From Thioalkalivibrio sp. ALJT (GTDB lineage: Bacteria; Pseudomonadota; Gammaproteobacteria; Ectothiorhodospirales; Ectothiorhodospiraceae): a stretch of 64,000 bases of DNA. Below are positions 31,926-40,491 of the stretch, in pieces (positions within the stretch are counted from its first letter, which is position 1; the number at the start of each line of letters is the position of its first letter). Made by a program: the position numbers and the translations under genes. The notes under the pieces were generated by a model. The model searched no databases and was not told where the DNA came from. It saw only the letters and a list, made by a program, of their open reading frames with translations. The stretch is from assembly GCF_000381825.1 (NCBI RefSeq), contig NZ_KB907125.1, forward strand, positions 124,001-188,000. The letters run 5' to 3'.

Positions 31926-32254
31926 GGAAATCCCGGATGAAAGTGCACACTCGCAGCGGAGACCCGGGTCTTCCGAAACCTGGCGCGGTGCGCCGCCGGT
32001 AGCGGTTCTACCCGCCCGTTTCTGATGGATTCGGGGCGCAACGCAGGCTCGGGCCATATTCATTCAGAATCGGGGGGGCACCAACCCCACAAGCAATGAA
32101 AGCAGGGGCTCGGCCGCCCATTTTTGAGCAACAACGGGCGTGGGAACGGCGTTGCGGCTCCTTTGTGCAGAATGACTGCACGGCCGTCACCGCGCATTAA
32201 ACGCACGCAAAAGCGACTCGATCGCGGACGCGCGATTCAATCAGCGTCTCCCGA
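31926..32254. mobile_element. Second MITE-like copy, inverted and partly diverged
   Basis: Read in reverse, this ~330-bp stretch follows the element at 20287-20589 almost throughout, including GATTGAATCGC at one end and the long shared block GGGGTTGGTGCCCCCCCGAT. The other end has diverged to a GTGTGCAC-type arm similar to 3128-3189. Relative to the first copy it carries an extra 24-bp palindrome-like module at 32116-32139. Confidence 0.8.
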
Positions 32255-32307
32255 GGAGTCGGGACACCAATCCCTCAACCGGTTGCAAGCGGAGGTCCAG
32301 CCGCCCG

Positions 32308-33036
32308 TCAGGCGGTAATCGACAGACACGCGTCACGGCCAACCTCCGGTGCCTCGAAACGGAAACTCACCGCCGCCGGAGCCACCCGAAACACACCGCG
32401 GGCCCGACTCCATCCGTGTTCGCGCACTCGCGCATCAACCTGCTGGAATAACGCCTGCAGCGCCCGCGCGGTTGCGGCTCGATTGGCGTAGTCCAGGCCG
32501 TGCCGTTCCCAGGCCTCGCGTGCACCCGGGGCCAGCCGCCAGCCGGCCGTCACGAACCCCGCAAGCCACAATGCACGCAGGACGCCATCGCCCCATTGTT
32601 CACGCAGCCGGACCATGCCCACACGCGCATTCGGGGCTGCCTCTACCGCTGTTACCAGGGACGCAGGCAAAAGCTTGCGCCAGTCGTCACTCTCGAAGGC
32701 GCCCGGCAGCAGGTCCTCATCGATGATTTGCACGAAGTCCGGCACTGGATCGGAGCCGGTGCGCTCAGCCAGCTGAATCAGTGCCCCTGCCTCGTCGACG
32801 TAGCCGGACAGCGCGAAACCACAGAGGTGGTGGTCCACGATATCGTGCACAAATACCGAGGTCGGGATGCGATCACCGGTAAACGGGGTTGCCGCGATCA
32901 CATCCACGCCACGCCCGGGCAGATCCAGCTTCCAGCCCCTCACGCCAAAGCCATCTTCCCAGGAGTCCGCATACTCCACCGGAATGGATACACCCTGGGC
33001 CTCGATGGTTGCGTCGCGCGCGAGCGTTCGGGGCAT
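32308..33036 (-). CDS. Unrecognised protein divergent from a TetR regulator
   Basis: A 242-residue soluble protein with no signal or membrane segment. Visible features include FVHDIVDHHLCGFAL near residue 65, an acidic DFVQIIDEDLLPGAFESDD stretch and an Arg/Ala-rich helical C-terminus. I do not recognise the family. The start at 33036 is preferred over an earlier ATG at 33060 because GGGAG lies seven bases upstream. It shares a 64-bp intergenic region containing a palindromic operator with the TetR gene, so it is a likely target of that regulator. Confidence 0.6.
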   Translation of the reverse strand: MPRTLARDATIEAQGVSIPVEYADSWEDGFGVRGWKLDLPGRGVDVIAATPFTGDRIPTSVFVHDIVDHHLCGFALSGYVDEAGALIQLAERTGSDPVPDFVQIIDEDLLPGAFESDDWRKLLPASLVTAVEAAPNARVGMVRLREQWGDGVLRALWLAGFVTAGWRLAPGAREAWERHGLDYANRAATARALQALFQQVDARVREHGWSRARGVFRVAPAAVSFRFEAPEVGRDACLSITA

Positions 33037-33064
33037 GGTCGCACTCCCGTGCCATGGCATGTTC

Positions 33065-33093
33065 TTGCAGTTTACCGACCGGTCAACTAATTT
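33065..33093 (+). promoter_or_regulatory. Promoter with embedded palindromic operator for the TetR gene
   Basis: TTGCAG, a 17-bp spacer and TAATTT form a promoter whose spacer holds ACCGACCGGT at 33074-33083, an inverted ACCG/CGGT motif like many TetR operators. The TetR ATG lies 7 bp after the -10 with no Shine-Dalgarno sequence, so the message may be leaderless. Confidence 0.6.
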
Positions 33094-33100
33094 CAAACCC

Positions 33101-33742
33101 ATGAAGACAAAGAACACCAGTAACCACCGCTCCGACAGCCACCAGGGCCTGCTGAACGCCGCGCGCGAACTGATCGTCGGACGCAGCTACAGCGCCGTCG
33201 GGATCGCCGAGATCTGTCAACACGCGGGGGTTCGTAAGGGCAGCCTGTATCACTTCTTCCCCGGCAAGGAGGCACTCGCCCTGGCGATGCTGGATGCCCT
33301 GTACGCGGACTTCGAGCAAGAGGTGCTGATTCCGAGCCTGTCCGGCGGCAACGGCCTGCAGGCCCGAATCGATGCATTCATCCAGGCGATCCATGCCTTC
33401 GAAGCACGCATGCAGGCCGAATCCGGGCGAGTGCCCGGTTGCCCCTTCGGCAATCTGGCCGTGGAGATGGGCACCGTCAATCCCACCCTGCGCCAGGCCA
33501 TTCGGGGGCATCTGGACGCCATCACCAGCCATTTCCGTTCTGTCCTGGACGAAGCCGTGCGTAACGGCGAACTGCCCGCCGGCACCGACACTGACGCACT
33601 GGCCGAACAGTGGCTGGCACTGATGGAAGGCATCCTCGTAATGGCCAAGGCCGACCAGGACCCGGCGACGGTCCTGCGTCTGGGTCCCGCGCTTGGCGTA
33701 CTCCTGACTCCATCACGCCCGGAGGTACCTCATGAGCCATGA
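33101..33742 (+). CDS. TetR/AcrR family regulator
   Basis: A 213-residue regulator. The N-terminal helix-turn-helix is recognisable (ELIVGRSYSAVGIAEICQHAGVRKGSLYHFF, residues about 23-53). The ligand domain contains GCPFGNLAVEMG, whose cysteine recalls redox- or electrophile-sensing family members such as NemR. The start is set by the HTH spacing and by the promoter that ends 7 bp upstream. It overlaps the AhpD-like gene by 11 bp, so regulator and enzyme are coupled. Autoregulation through the adjacent operator is likely. Confidence 0.9.
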   Translation: MKTKNTSNHRSDSHQGLLNAARELIVGRSYSAVGIAEICQHAGVRKGSLYHFFPGKEALALAMLDALYADFEQEVLIPSLSGGNGLQARIDAFIQAIHAFEARMQAESGRVPGCPFGNLAVEMGTVNPTLRQAIRGHLDAITSHFRSVLDEAVRNGELPAGTDTDALAEQWLALMEGILVMAKADQDPATVLRLGPALGVLLTPSRPEVPHEP

Positions 33743-34292
33743 ACATTTCCCCCTGCACGACGCCAGCAGCGCCCCGGGGGCACAACGCGCCTTCGACCGG
33801 GCCGAACAGACCTTCGGCATGGTCCCCAATCTGATCCGCAAGATGGCCAGCGCCCCGACTCTGGCCGAGGCCTACCTGGCGCTCAACGACCTGCTGCAGA
33901 AGACGTCGCTGAGCCCCACCGAACAGGGCGTCCTGCTGCTGACCGTCAGCCGTTACCACGAATGCGACTACTGCATGGCTGCCCACAGCATGGCCGGCCG
34001 CATGACCGGCGTACCCGACGACGTGATCGCCGCGCTGCGCGAGGACCGCGTGATCGAGGACCCCAAACTGGAGGCCCTGCGCCAATTCGCCCGCGCCATG
34101 CTCGAGCAGCGCGGCTGGGTCGACGAACCCACCCAGCAGGCCTTCCTGGACGCCGGCCATACCCCCGGACAGATGCTGGAGGTAATCCTCGCGATCGGCC
34201 TTAAAACGCTGTCCAACTACACCAACCACATCGCCGGCACCCCGGTCGACGAACCGATGGCCGGCGAGCACTGGAGTGCACCGAACACATAA
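33732..34292 (+). CDS. AhpD-like / carboxymuconolactone decarboxylase-family protein
   Basis: A 186-residue all-helical protein with the AhpD redox motif ECDYCMAAHS (Glu77, Cys78, Cys81, His85), expected to reduce peroxides or act as a thiol-disulfide partner. The N-terminus resembles peroxidase-related members (AEQTFGMVPNLIRKMASAP). It overlaps the TetR gene by 11 bp and has its own ribosome-site purines (GGAGGTACCTC) upstream. Redox detoxification controlled by a cysteine-bearing TetR is a reasonable model. Confidence 0.85.
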   Translation: MSHEHFPLHDASSAPGAQRAFDRAEQTFGMVPNLIRKMASAPTLAEAYLALNDLLQKTSLSPTEQGVLLLTVSRYHECDYCMAAHSMAGRMTGVPDDVIAALREDRVIEDPKLEALRQFARAMLEQRGWVDEPTQQAFLDAGHTPGQMLEVILAIGLKTLSNYTNHIAGTPVDEPMAGEHWSAPNT

Positions 34293-34375
34293 GGGCCCTG
34301 CGGATACGCAACGGCAAACCGCCCTACGCAAACCGCGCCCTTCAATACCCGTTACGACGGGAGGAGACCATCACG

Positions 34376-34846
34376 ATGAGTGATCACAAGAAAATGGCCA
34401 TTATTGCCACCAAGGGCAGCCTGGACTGGGGCTATCCCCCGTTCATCCTGGCCTCCACCGCGGCGGCACTGGGCTATGACTGCGAGGTATTCTTCACCTT
34501 TTATGGCCTTCAATTGCTGCGCAAGAAGCTGGACCTGCAGGTGACGTCGCTGGGCAATCCGGGTATGCCGATGCCGATGCCCATGCCGGTGATGCTGCAG
34601 ACCCTGCCGGGCATGCAGAAGATGATGACCGTGATGATGAAGAAGAAGATGGCGGCGAAGGGGGTGTCCGACCTGGCCGACCTGCGCGAACTGTGCCAGG
34701 AGGCGGAGGTGCGCCTGATTGCCTGCCAGATGACGGTGGACCTGTTCGACATGGATACCACCGAGTTTATTGACGGGATCGACTACGCGGGGGCTGCCGC
34801 GTTCTTCGAGTTCGCCGGCGAATCTGACATCTGCCTGTTTATCTGA
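34376..34846 (+). CDS. DsrE2-type DsrE/DsrF/DrsH-like sulfur-relay protein
   Basis: A 156-residue protein of the DsrE2 group, which handles cytoplasmic persulfide sulfur alongside TusA and rhodanese in sulfur oxidisers. The N-terminal strand MAIIATKGSLDWGYPPFILA, the Met/Lys-rich hydrophobic middle (GMPMPMPMPVMLQTLPGMQK) and the conserved cysteine in RLIACQMTVDLF match the family. GGGAGGAGACC provides a strong ribosome site. It is not beside tusA or a rhodanese gene here, which is less usual. It converges on mltF. Confidence 0.88.
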   Translation: MSDHKKMAIIATKGSLDWGYPPFILASTAAALGYDCEVFFTFYGLQLLRKKLDLQVTSLGNPGMPMPMPMPVMLQTLPGMQKMMTVMMKKKMAAKGVSDLADLRELCQEAEVRLIACQMTVDLFDMDTTEFIDGIDYAGAAAFFEFAGESDICLFI

Positions 34847-35065
34847 GGCGTCCCTCCCGGGCGTCGCAAAGGGGATCGAGACAGCACCCCTGCCCCCGCG
34901 AGCCGAAATTCGGACGTCTGCTCGCGGGAACCGCCCCGGCACGCGCCGCAACAACCGGCTGCCGATCCAGCCCGGATGTACGCGCCTGAATGACGGCTCG
35001 GCTGGCACCAGACTGACACCGGGCACTGGATGCACGAATCGCTGGCAACGGCCGCCGGCCCGGGA

Positions 35066-36538
35066 TCAGTCGCGCCTGAGCACGATCCGGTCGGACGGGG
35101 TTTCATCCTCGGCAACGAAGGCCGGGCGGATCACATCGCGGTAGTTGCGGATGCGCTTCACGAAGTACACCGGCTGATAACCCCGCGCGTAACCAAAGCG
35201 CAGATCCTTGTGGTAGCGCTCTTCGGTCAACAGCGGCAGCGTCTCGCGCATGTCCACCCAGCGGTCCGGGTCACGCCCCAGCTCGCGTGCCAGCCGGCGC
35301 GCGTCCAGCAGGTGACCACGGCCAATATTGTAGGCCGCCAGCGCCAGGTAGGTGCGGTCGGGTTCCTCAATATCATCGGGCAACAGGGCGTGCTGACGCT
35401 GCAAATAGCGTGCGCCGCCTTCAATGCTCTGGGCCGGGTCGAGCCGGTTCACCCCCAGAGACTCGGCGGTGCGCTGCGTCAGCATCATCATGCCGCGCAC
35501 GCCGGTGGGACTGCGCGCTTCCGGATCCCAGTGCGACTCCTGATAGGCAAGCGCCGCCAGCAGGTCGGCCGGCAGATTGGTGCGTTCGGCCGCCTTTTCA
35601 AAGTACGGCTGGAATTGCGGCAGCCGGTCCTCGATGCGCCGGTTCAGGGCGCGCAGATCGACGAAGTCGAACTGGTCAATGTAGGCGTAATAGCGCTCGT
35701 CAACGAGGGCGCGCAGCTCCTGCCCCGCGTCGCTCTGCATCCAGTCACGGGCCCGTTCTGCCAGCGCATCCTGGCCCGACTGCACATACCAGCCAAGCGC
35801 CCGCGGTGCCGACAGATCAAAGGCGATCTCCAAGTGCGGAAAGGATCGTCGGTTGTACTGCACGATGTGCGAGTCCGCGACCGTACACTCGACCTCCTGC
35901 CGTGCCACACGGGCCAGCAGCCGTTCGGTGCCGATCGCCTCCTCCCGGAACTCGGGAACATGGGACTGTAACGCCTGCAGGGTCTCGGTATAGCTGCTCT
36001 CTGCGGAAACCACGAGCTCAACATCGCCCAGGTCCTCCACCGCACGCGGCACGCCATCGAAATCACGGTGGCACACCACCTGCTCGGTGACTTCCATGTA
36101 ATCCGGCCCGCGCCGGAAGCGCCGATCGCGGGAGTCGAGATGGGTCAGTCCGGCAGCCGCCATGTGTGCCGCGCCGTCTTCGAGCACCTCCAGCACCTCG
36201 GATACGGAGTCCGCAAACACCCATTCCACCTCCCAGTCCTGAGCCCGCGCAAAGCCCTCAACCAGATCGTGTTCGGTACCAGCGGTCTCCAGATGTTGAT
36301 CGTAATACCAGCTGGTGGGGGCATTGCGTGTGACCACACGCAGGGTGCCGGACGCCTCAATCGCCGCCAGGGCGGCCTCCGCCGCGGCACGGCTGGTCGT
36401 CTCCGACTGTCCTTCTCCGGGGCTGCAACCCGCTAACAACACCAGCCAGGCAGCGGGCAGCCAGGGCCGTATACCCCGGTACCGGGTCAACAACGAGCAC
36501 TCCCCGGGCGGACGAAGGCACGAGCGGACAGTGGTCAT
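35066..36538 (-). CDS. mltF: Membrane-bound lytic murein transglycosylase F
   Basis: A 490-residue lipoprotein (LVLLAGCSP, Cys38) combining a solute-binding-protein regulatory domain (about 65-290) with a C-terminal SLT lytic transglycosylase domain. The catalytic glutamate is Glu334 in AYQESHW, with GVRGMMMLTQRTAESLGV and YLALAAYNIGRGHL as the following motifs. It cleaves peptidoglycan strands at the outer-membrane face. The ORF runs about 30 residues before the hydrophobic signal stretch, so a later start is possible. Confidence 0.93.
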   Translation of the reverse strand: MTTVRSCLRPPGECSLLTRYRGIRPWLPAAWLVLLAGCSPGEGQSETTSRAAAEAALAAIEASGTLRVVTRNAPTSWYYDQHLETAGTEHDLVEGFARAQDWEVEWVFADSVSEVLEVLEDGAAHMAAAGLTHLDSRDRRFRRGPDYMEVTEQVVCHRDFDGVPRAVEDLGDVELVVSAESSYTETLQALQSHVPEFREEAIGTERLLARVARQEVECTVADSHIVQYNRRSFPHLEIAFDLSAPRALGWYVQSGQDALAERARDWMQSDAGQELRALVDERYYAYIDQFDFVDLRALNRRIEDRLPQFQPYFEKAAERTNLPADLLAALAYQESHWDPEARSPTGVRGMMMLTQRTAESLGVNRLDPAQSIEGGARYLQRQHALLPDDIEEPDRTYLALAAYNIGRGHLLDARRLARELGRDPDRWVDMRETLPLLTEERYHKDLRFGYARGYQPVYFVKRIRNYRDVIRPAFVAEDETPSDRIVLRRD

Positions 36539-36774
36539 GGCGGCTTCCCTGCTGTTATGCGGTTACGCTGGTCGCGAACATGACGTGATGACGGCTTTGT
36601 TAAAGCCCATTAAACCCCTTCGTGGGACCCGGGTAGTACGAAATGGTTCTCGAAAGAGGTGCAGTACCAGCGGTCACGTGCGGCCAGCCGGCACCGTGCG
36701 CACCCGGCGGAGTTCAACCAACGCGACCCGCCCCGCGGACTCCAAACCACACATCCAGCAAGGAGCGCAACAAC

Positions 36775-37026
36775 ATGACTGTCGAATCCATCCTCGGTTT
36801 GCTACTGATTGGCGGCATCGCCGGCTGGCTAGCGGGATTACTGGTTCATGGCATGGGCCAGGGCATCCTGCTCAACATCGTGGTCGGGGTGATCGGCGCC
36901 TTTCTTGGCGGCGCCCTGTTTGCCCAACTGGGCGTCCCGGTCGGCGGACTGGTCGGGAATCTGGCGGCCGCCACCGTGGGCGCCGTGCTCCTGCTCGGCC
37001 TGCTTCGCCTGATCCACAAGGCCTGA
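36775..37026 (+). CDS. GlsB/YeaQ/YmgE-family small membrane protein
   Basis: Eighty-three residues with three hydrophobic segments and the glycine-rich pattern GGIAGWLAGLLVHGMGQGILLNIVVG of the transglycosylase-associated (PF04226) family, inner-membrane proteins induced by stress. AAGGAG precedes the ATG at 36775. It is followed after 4 bp by another small membrane gene, forming a pair. The biochemical role of the family is unknown. Confidence 0.88.
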   Translation: MTVESILGLLLIGGIAGWLAGLLVHGMGQGILLNIVVGVIGAFLGGALFAQLGVPVGGLVGNLAAATVGAVLLLGLLRLIHKA

Positions 37027-37030
37027 AGCC

Positions 37031-37219
37031 ATGCTGCAGATCCTCGGCATCATCCTGCTGGTAGGCGGCCTGATCAGCGCCCTGGTGGGCGTGCAAGATG
37101 CCTTTGGCCTGCGCGAACGTGCCGCGCGCCTGATCCTGGGTCGCTTTACCCGCCGTACCCTGGGCATGCTGGTCGGCGGCGTCCTGGCCGCGCTGATCGG
37201 CCTGCTCCTGGTGGTCTGA
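37031..37219 (+). CDS. Small two-TM membrane protein
   Basis: A 62-residue protein with two predicted membrane helices (ILGIILLVGGLISALVG and GMLVGGVLAALIGLLLVV) separated by a basic loop. I do not assign a family with confidence; it resembles small DUF-type proteins found next to YeaQ-like genes. The 4-bp gap to that gene indicates one transcript. Confidence 0.65.
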   Translation: MLQILGIILLVGGLISALVGVQDAFGLRERAARLILGRFTRRTLGMLVGGVLAALIGLLLVV

Positions 37220-37584
37220 CCGTAAAGCGTGGCGCGCCTGGCATCATCCATCCGGAATCGGTAGTGTCCGTCGCCGGGTACACCGTACCGGGGGACCCGA
37301 GATTCATGGATAAACGCGCACTGATGAGTCCCGGCTTGCGGGCACCCGGTGCGGCTTGCGGCGGGTGGCAGTTATGCCCGCCGGTTCCGGATGCATTCGG
37401 GGCACAACGCGGACCCGGGCCACCGGGACCATAAGATGATTGCATGAAGCGGCCCGGCCGCCTTTACGGCCCCCTCGTGCAGCCTGAGGCCACGGGCAGG
37501 CACCGCATATCAATGCACCCGGAGCCGCCTGCGCATCCACGAATCCGTATTTCCCGAAAACAAGACCAATCAAGGGGAGACCGC
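37220..37584. other. Gap containing a degenerate MITE-like remnant
   Basis: Between the small membrane gene and the porin. The part at about 37305-37440 aligns loosely with the right half of the element at 31926-32254 (shared GGATTCGGGGC-like and CCCGGGCCA-like blocks) but has lost clear terminal repeats. The rest is the porin leader with its ribosome site GGGGAG. Confidence 0.5.
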
Positions 37585-38883
37585 ATGACCATGATGCCTT
37601 CGCACCGTCTGGCGCTTGCCGCCGCCGTCAGCACCGCACTCTTCGCTGCACCCACGACCCTGCTGGCCGCGGGCTTTTACCTGCAGGAACAGGGGGTCTC
37701 CGGTCTCGGCCGCGCCTATGCCGGAGAGGCCGCCATCGCCTCCGATGCCAGCACCATCTACTTCAACCCGGCCGGCATGACCCGCCTGGAACGCAACGAG
37801 GTGCAGGCGGGCGTGTATCTGCTGGTGCCCAGGGCCGAGGTCCGGCGCAGCAACTCCACCATCAACGGGGCCCCGTACGAGGGCCGCGACGGCAACAACC
37901 CCTACGACCCCACTCCGATCCCCAACCTGTACTGGGCGGAGCAGTACTCCGAACGCGTCTGGCTGGGCTTTGGCCTCAGCGCACCCTTCGGCCTGAAGAA
38001 TGAATACAACGATGACTTCTTCGCCCGCTACGACTCACTGGAATCCGACCTGCAGGTGCTGAACCTGCAGCCCAGCATCGCCTTCGACCTGACCGACCGC
38101 ATCTCCATCGGCGGCGGTCTCGACCTGCAATACGCCGACGCGACCCTGCGCAGCGCCATCCCCGGCGGCTTCCCGCCCACGCCCGCCAGCGATGGCGAGT
38201 TCAAACTCGAGGGCGACAACTGGGATATCGGCTTCAACATCGGGATGCTGTTCGATCTCGGCGATGACACCCGCCTCGGCATCCATTACCGCGACGGCAT
38301 CACCCACACCCTGAGCGGCACGGCGACCATCACCGAGCCCGCGGGCGGGCCTGTCTCCGTGCTGCCCGGGCAGGCCGACCTGAAGCTCCCCGATATCGCC
38401 TCCATCGGCATCCGCCACCGCTTCAATGACCGCTGGACCGGCCTGGCCCAGTACACCTGGTTCAACTGGTCCAACTTCGACGAGATCCGCATCCAGCTGC
38501 CGCAGGGCAACGAACAGGTACTGGAACAGAACTACCGCAACAGCCATGCCCTGGCCCTCGGGGCCGAGTACGAACTGGACCCGCGCTGGACCCTGCGCGG
38601 CGGCCTCCAGTTTGATCAGACCCCGACCCGGACTGACGGCCGCAGCACCCGCACCCCGGATGGTGACCGTATCTGGTTCTCCCTGGGCGCCACTTACGCC
38701 CGCAGCGATCAATTCAGCTTCGATCTGGGTTACAGCTACATCCACATCGGCAGCGAGGACCTGGACGTCACCCGGGGCTTCGATTCCAACCAGGATGGCC
38801 AGGCCGATACCCTTGTGAACATGCAGGGCACCACTTCCGGCGACGTGCACGTGCTGGGGGCCGCTCTGCGCTACCACTTTTAG
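37585..38883 (+). CDS. FadL/OmpP1-family outer membrane porin
   Basis: A 432-residue outer-membrane beta barrel for hydrophobic substrates. The signal peptide (MTMMPSHRLALAAAVSTALF) is cleaved before AGFYLQEQ, and the N-terminal hatch contains SDASTIYFNPAGMTRLE, the family's NPAG motif. The barrel ends on a terminal phenylalanine (ALRYHF), the usual outer-membrane assembly signal. The ATG at 37585 follows GGGGAGACCGC. The TAG stop is also the first three bases of a MITE-end fragment. Confidence 0.93.
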   Translation: MTMMPSHRLALAAAVSTALFAAPTTLLAAGFYLQEQGVSGLGRAYAGEAAIASDASTIYFNPAGMTRLERNEVQAGVYLLVPRAEVRRSNSTINGAPYEGRDGNNPYDPTPIPNLYWAEQYSERVWLGFGLSAPFGLKNEYNDDFFARYDSLESDLQVLNLQPSIAFDLTDRISIGGGLDLQYADATLRSAIPGGFPPTPASDGEFKLEGDNWDIGFNIGMLFDLGDDTRLGIHYRDGITHTLSGTATITEPAGGPVSVLPGQADLKLPDIASIGIRHRFNDRWTGLAQYTWFNWSNFDEIRIQLPQGNEQVLEQNYRNSHALALGAEYELDPRWTLRGGLQFDQTPTRTDGRSTRTPDGDRIWFSLGATYARSDQFSFDLGYSYIHIGSEDLDVTRGFDSNQDGQADTLVNMQGTTSGDVHVLGAALRYHF

Positions 38884-38905
38884 GGAGACGCTGAGTTAAT
38901 CCGCC
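38881..38905. repeat. MITE-end fragment at the porin stop
   Basis: TAGGGAGACGCTGAGTTAAT matches the outer end of the terminal repeat at 20287-20319 with one change. Its TAG is the porin stop codon. The interior of the element is absent. Confidence 0.7.
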
Positions 38906-38929
38906 GCCGTTCCCCCACGGCCCTGGCTC

Positions 38930-39886
38930 TCAACCCTCCAGATCAACCCCGCAGGCCGCCGCCAGCGCGCGGCGGTCGGCGGCACTCAGATCGCGCCGAC
39001 CGGCGTTGGCCTCCCCCAGTAGTGCATGCATCACGGCCGCCGGGTCATTCACGTGGTCGATACCCAGGGCATGCCCCAGCTCATGCGCCAGTGTCAGCCG
39101 CAGCGCGTCCGGGTCGCTGGCCCTGAACACGGTGATGGAGCGAGCCACACCCTGCTGTTGATAGACCGCCATATCGAAGTGACCGGTCTCGCCCACCTCG
39201 CGATTCAACGCCGCAACCCGGTCGTTGAATGCGGTGATCTCTTGTTCCAGCTCACGGATGTCGCGGTTGAGTCCGTCACGCCGGTGTTCCAGCGTGCGGC
39301 GACGCTGTTCCAGATCGGCGCGCGCGGCGTCCAGGGTCTGTCGCTGACGCTGCAGCCGCTCGCGATTGCCGGCGCTCGGTTCCATACGCCCGGCATTCCA
39401 GGCGGCCACCGCCTGCTCGTGCTCACGCTGGCGCGCCCGAACCCCTTCCAGTTGGCGCTGGTAGCCCGCGGCATCCGCCGCCAGGGCCGAATGGCGCTGG
39501 TCCAGGGCCTCCTCACGCGCAGCGATCTGCTGCTGCAGCCGGTCCAGTTCCGCCCGCAGCCGATCCCGCCGCTCGGCGGAGGCCTGGCGCTCGTCGAACA
39601 CCAGCCGCACCGGCATGCCCTGCCCTTCGCGCTGGCGGAAAAGTGTCGCGGGCGTCTCCCCATCCCACATGCGAACAGCCGCATCCAGGGCCGCCTGCAC
39701 CGCATCGCGCTCCAGGCCGAAGCGCGTATCAACAGCCTCCAGGTGCAGGGTCACGGGGATCTCGCAGCGAGAGGCAGGTGACGACCCTTGCCCCGCCGAA
39801 CCGCCCGATAACGCCCCCTCCTGCCACAGCACACCGCCCATCGCGAGCACCCCGAGCCCCCCTGCCAGCCATAACGGTACCGCCAT
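38930..39886 (-). CDS. Matrixin-like zinc metalloprotease with long coiled coil
   Basis: A 318-residue exported protein. An N-terminal hydrophobic segment (LWLAGGLGVLAMGGVLW) is followed by a short beta region (PVTLHLEAVDTRFGLE), then about 130 residues of Arg/Gln/Glu-rich coiled coil. The C-terminal catalytic domain has the complete metzincin motif HELGHALGIDH at 268-278 and the Met-turn AVMHALL. The coiled-coil insertion between the strand region and the zinc site is atypical. The ATG follows GGAGG. Anchored protease is the likely state; target unknown. Confidence 0.82.
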   Translation of the reverse strand: MAVPLWLAGGLGVLAMGGVLWQEGALSGGSAGQGSSPASRCEIPVTLHLEAVDTRFGLERDAVQAALDAAVRMWDGETPATLFRQREGQGMPVRLVFDERQASAERRDRLRAELDRLQQQIAAREEALDQRHSALAADAAGYQRQLEGVRARQREHEQAVAAWNAGRMEPSAGNRERLQRQRQTLDAARADLEQRRRTLEHRRDGLNRDIRELEQEITAFNDRVAALNREVGETGHFDMAVYQQQGVARSITVFRASDPDALRLTLAHELGHALGIDHVNDPAAVMHALLGEANAGRRDLSAADRRALAAACGVDLEG

Positions 39887-40065
39887 GCCGTATCCTCCAG
39901 GTTCGCCCCTCACGCCAGGGGAGCACGGATGAATGTACACGCTCGCGACAAGCGCCCACACCCGACGGGCTCCTGCCAGGCGGCCGCCGTCCGCGCCCCC
40001 ATTTGCCCCGCCCCTCCGGGACAGGCACCATTGGCGGACATCCTTATGACTTCCCGGAGACTGCC

Positions 40066-40491
40066 ATGCTGCGCCTGCTTCTCGCCGCCCTCCCGCTTGT
40101 TGCCCTGCCACTGGCCGCCCAGGCCGAGACCCCGAACCTCCAGCCCGGTCTCTGGGAAAACCATACCACCATGACCATGGAAGGCATGGGCAACATGCCC
40201 GACCAGACCGAGACCACCACCGAGTGCATCACCCAGGAAGAAATCGACATGGGTGAAAACATCATCGAGGCACCGGAGGGCTGCACCCTGGACCAGATGG
40301 ACATGAGCGCCGAACGCATGGACTACACCATGAGCTGCCCCGGCCCGCAGGGCAACCAGATGCAGATGCACGGCAACATGCGTTTCCTGGGTGGCCGCGC
40401 CGAGGGTGAAATGACCAGTGAAATGGACACCCCGATGGGAACGGTCAACGTACGCGTCGAAATGCGCGGTGAGCGCGTTGGCGACTGCTGA
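40066..40491 (+). CDS. Exported DUF3617-family protein
   Basis: A 141-residue periplasmic protein with signal MLRLLLAALPLVALPLAAQA. The mature part begins with PNLQPGLWENHTTMTMEG, the LxPGLWE opening typical of DUF3617, and contains cysteines spaced as in that family (TECIT, EGCTLD, MSCPG, GDC). It is Met-rich. The function of the family is unknown. The ATG has GGAG upstream. Confidence 0.8.
   Translation: MLRLLLAALPLVALPLAAQAETPNLQPGLWENHTTMTMEGMGNMPDQTETTTECITQEEIDMGENIIEAPEGCTLDQMDMSAERMDYTMSCPGPQGNQMQMHGNMRFLGGRAEGEMTSEMDTPMGTVNVRVEMRGERVGDC

Noticed and set aside
34560-34640. Met/Pro-rich MPMPMPMP stretch in the DsrE2 protein as a novel repeat
   Set aside because: A Met-rich hydrophobic middle is a known feature of DsrE2 proteins, so it is not unusual by itself.
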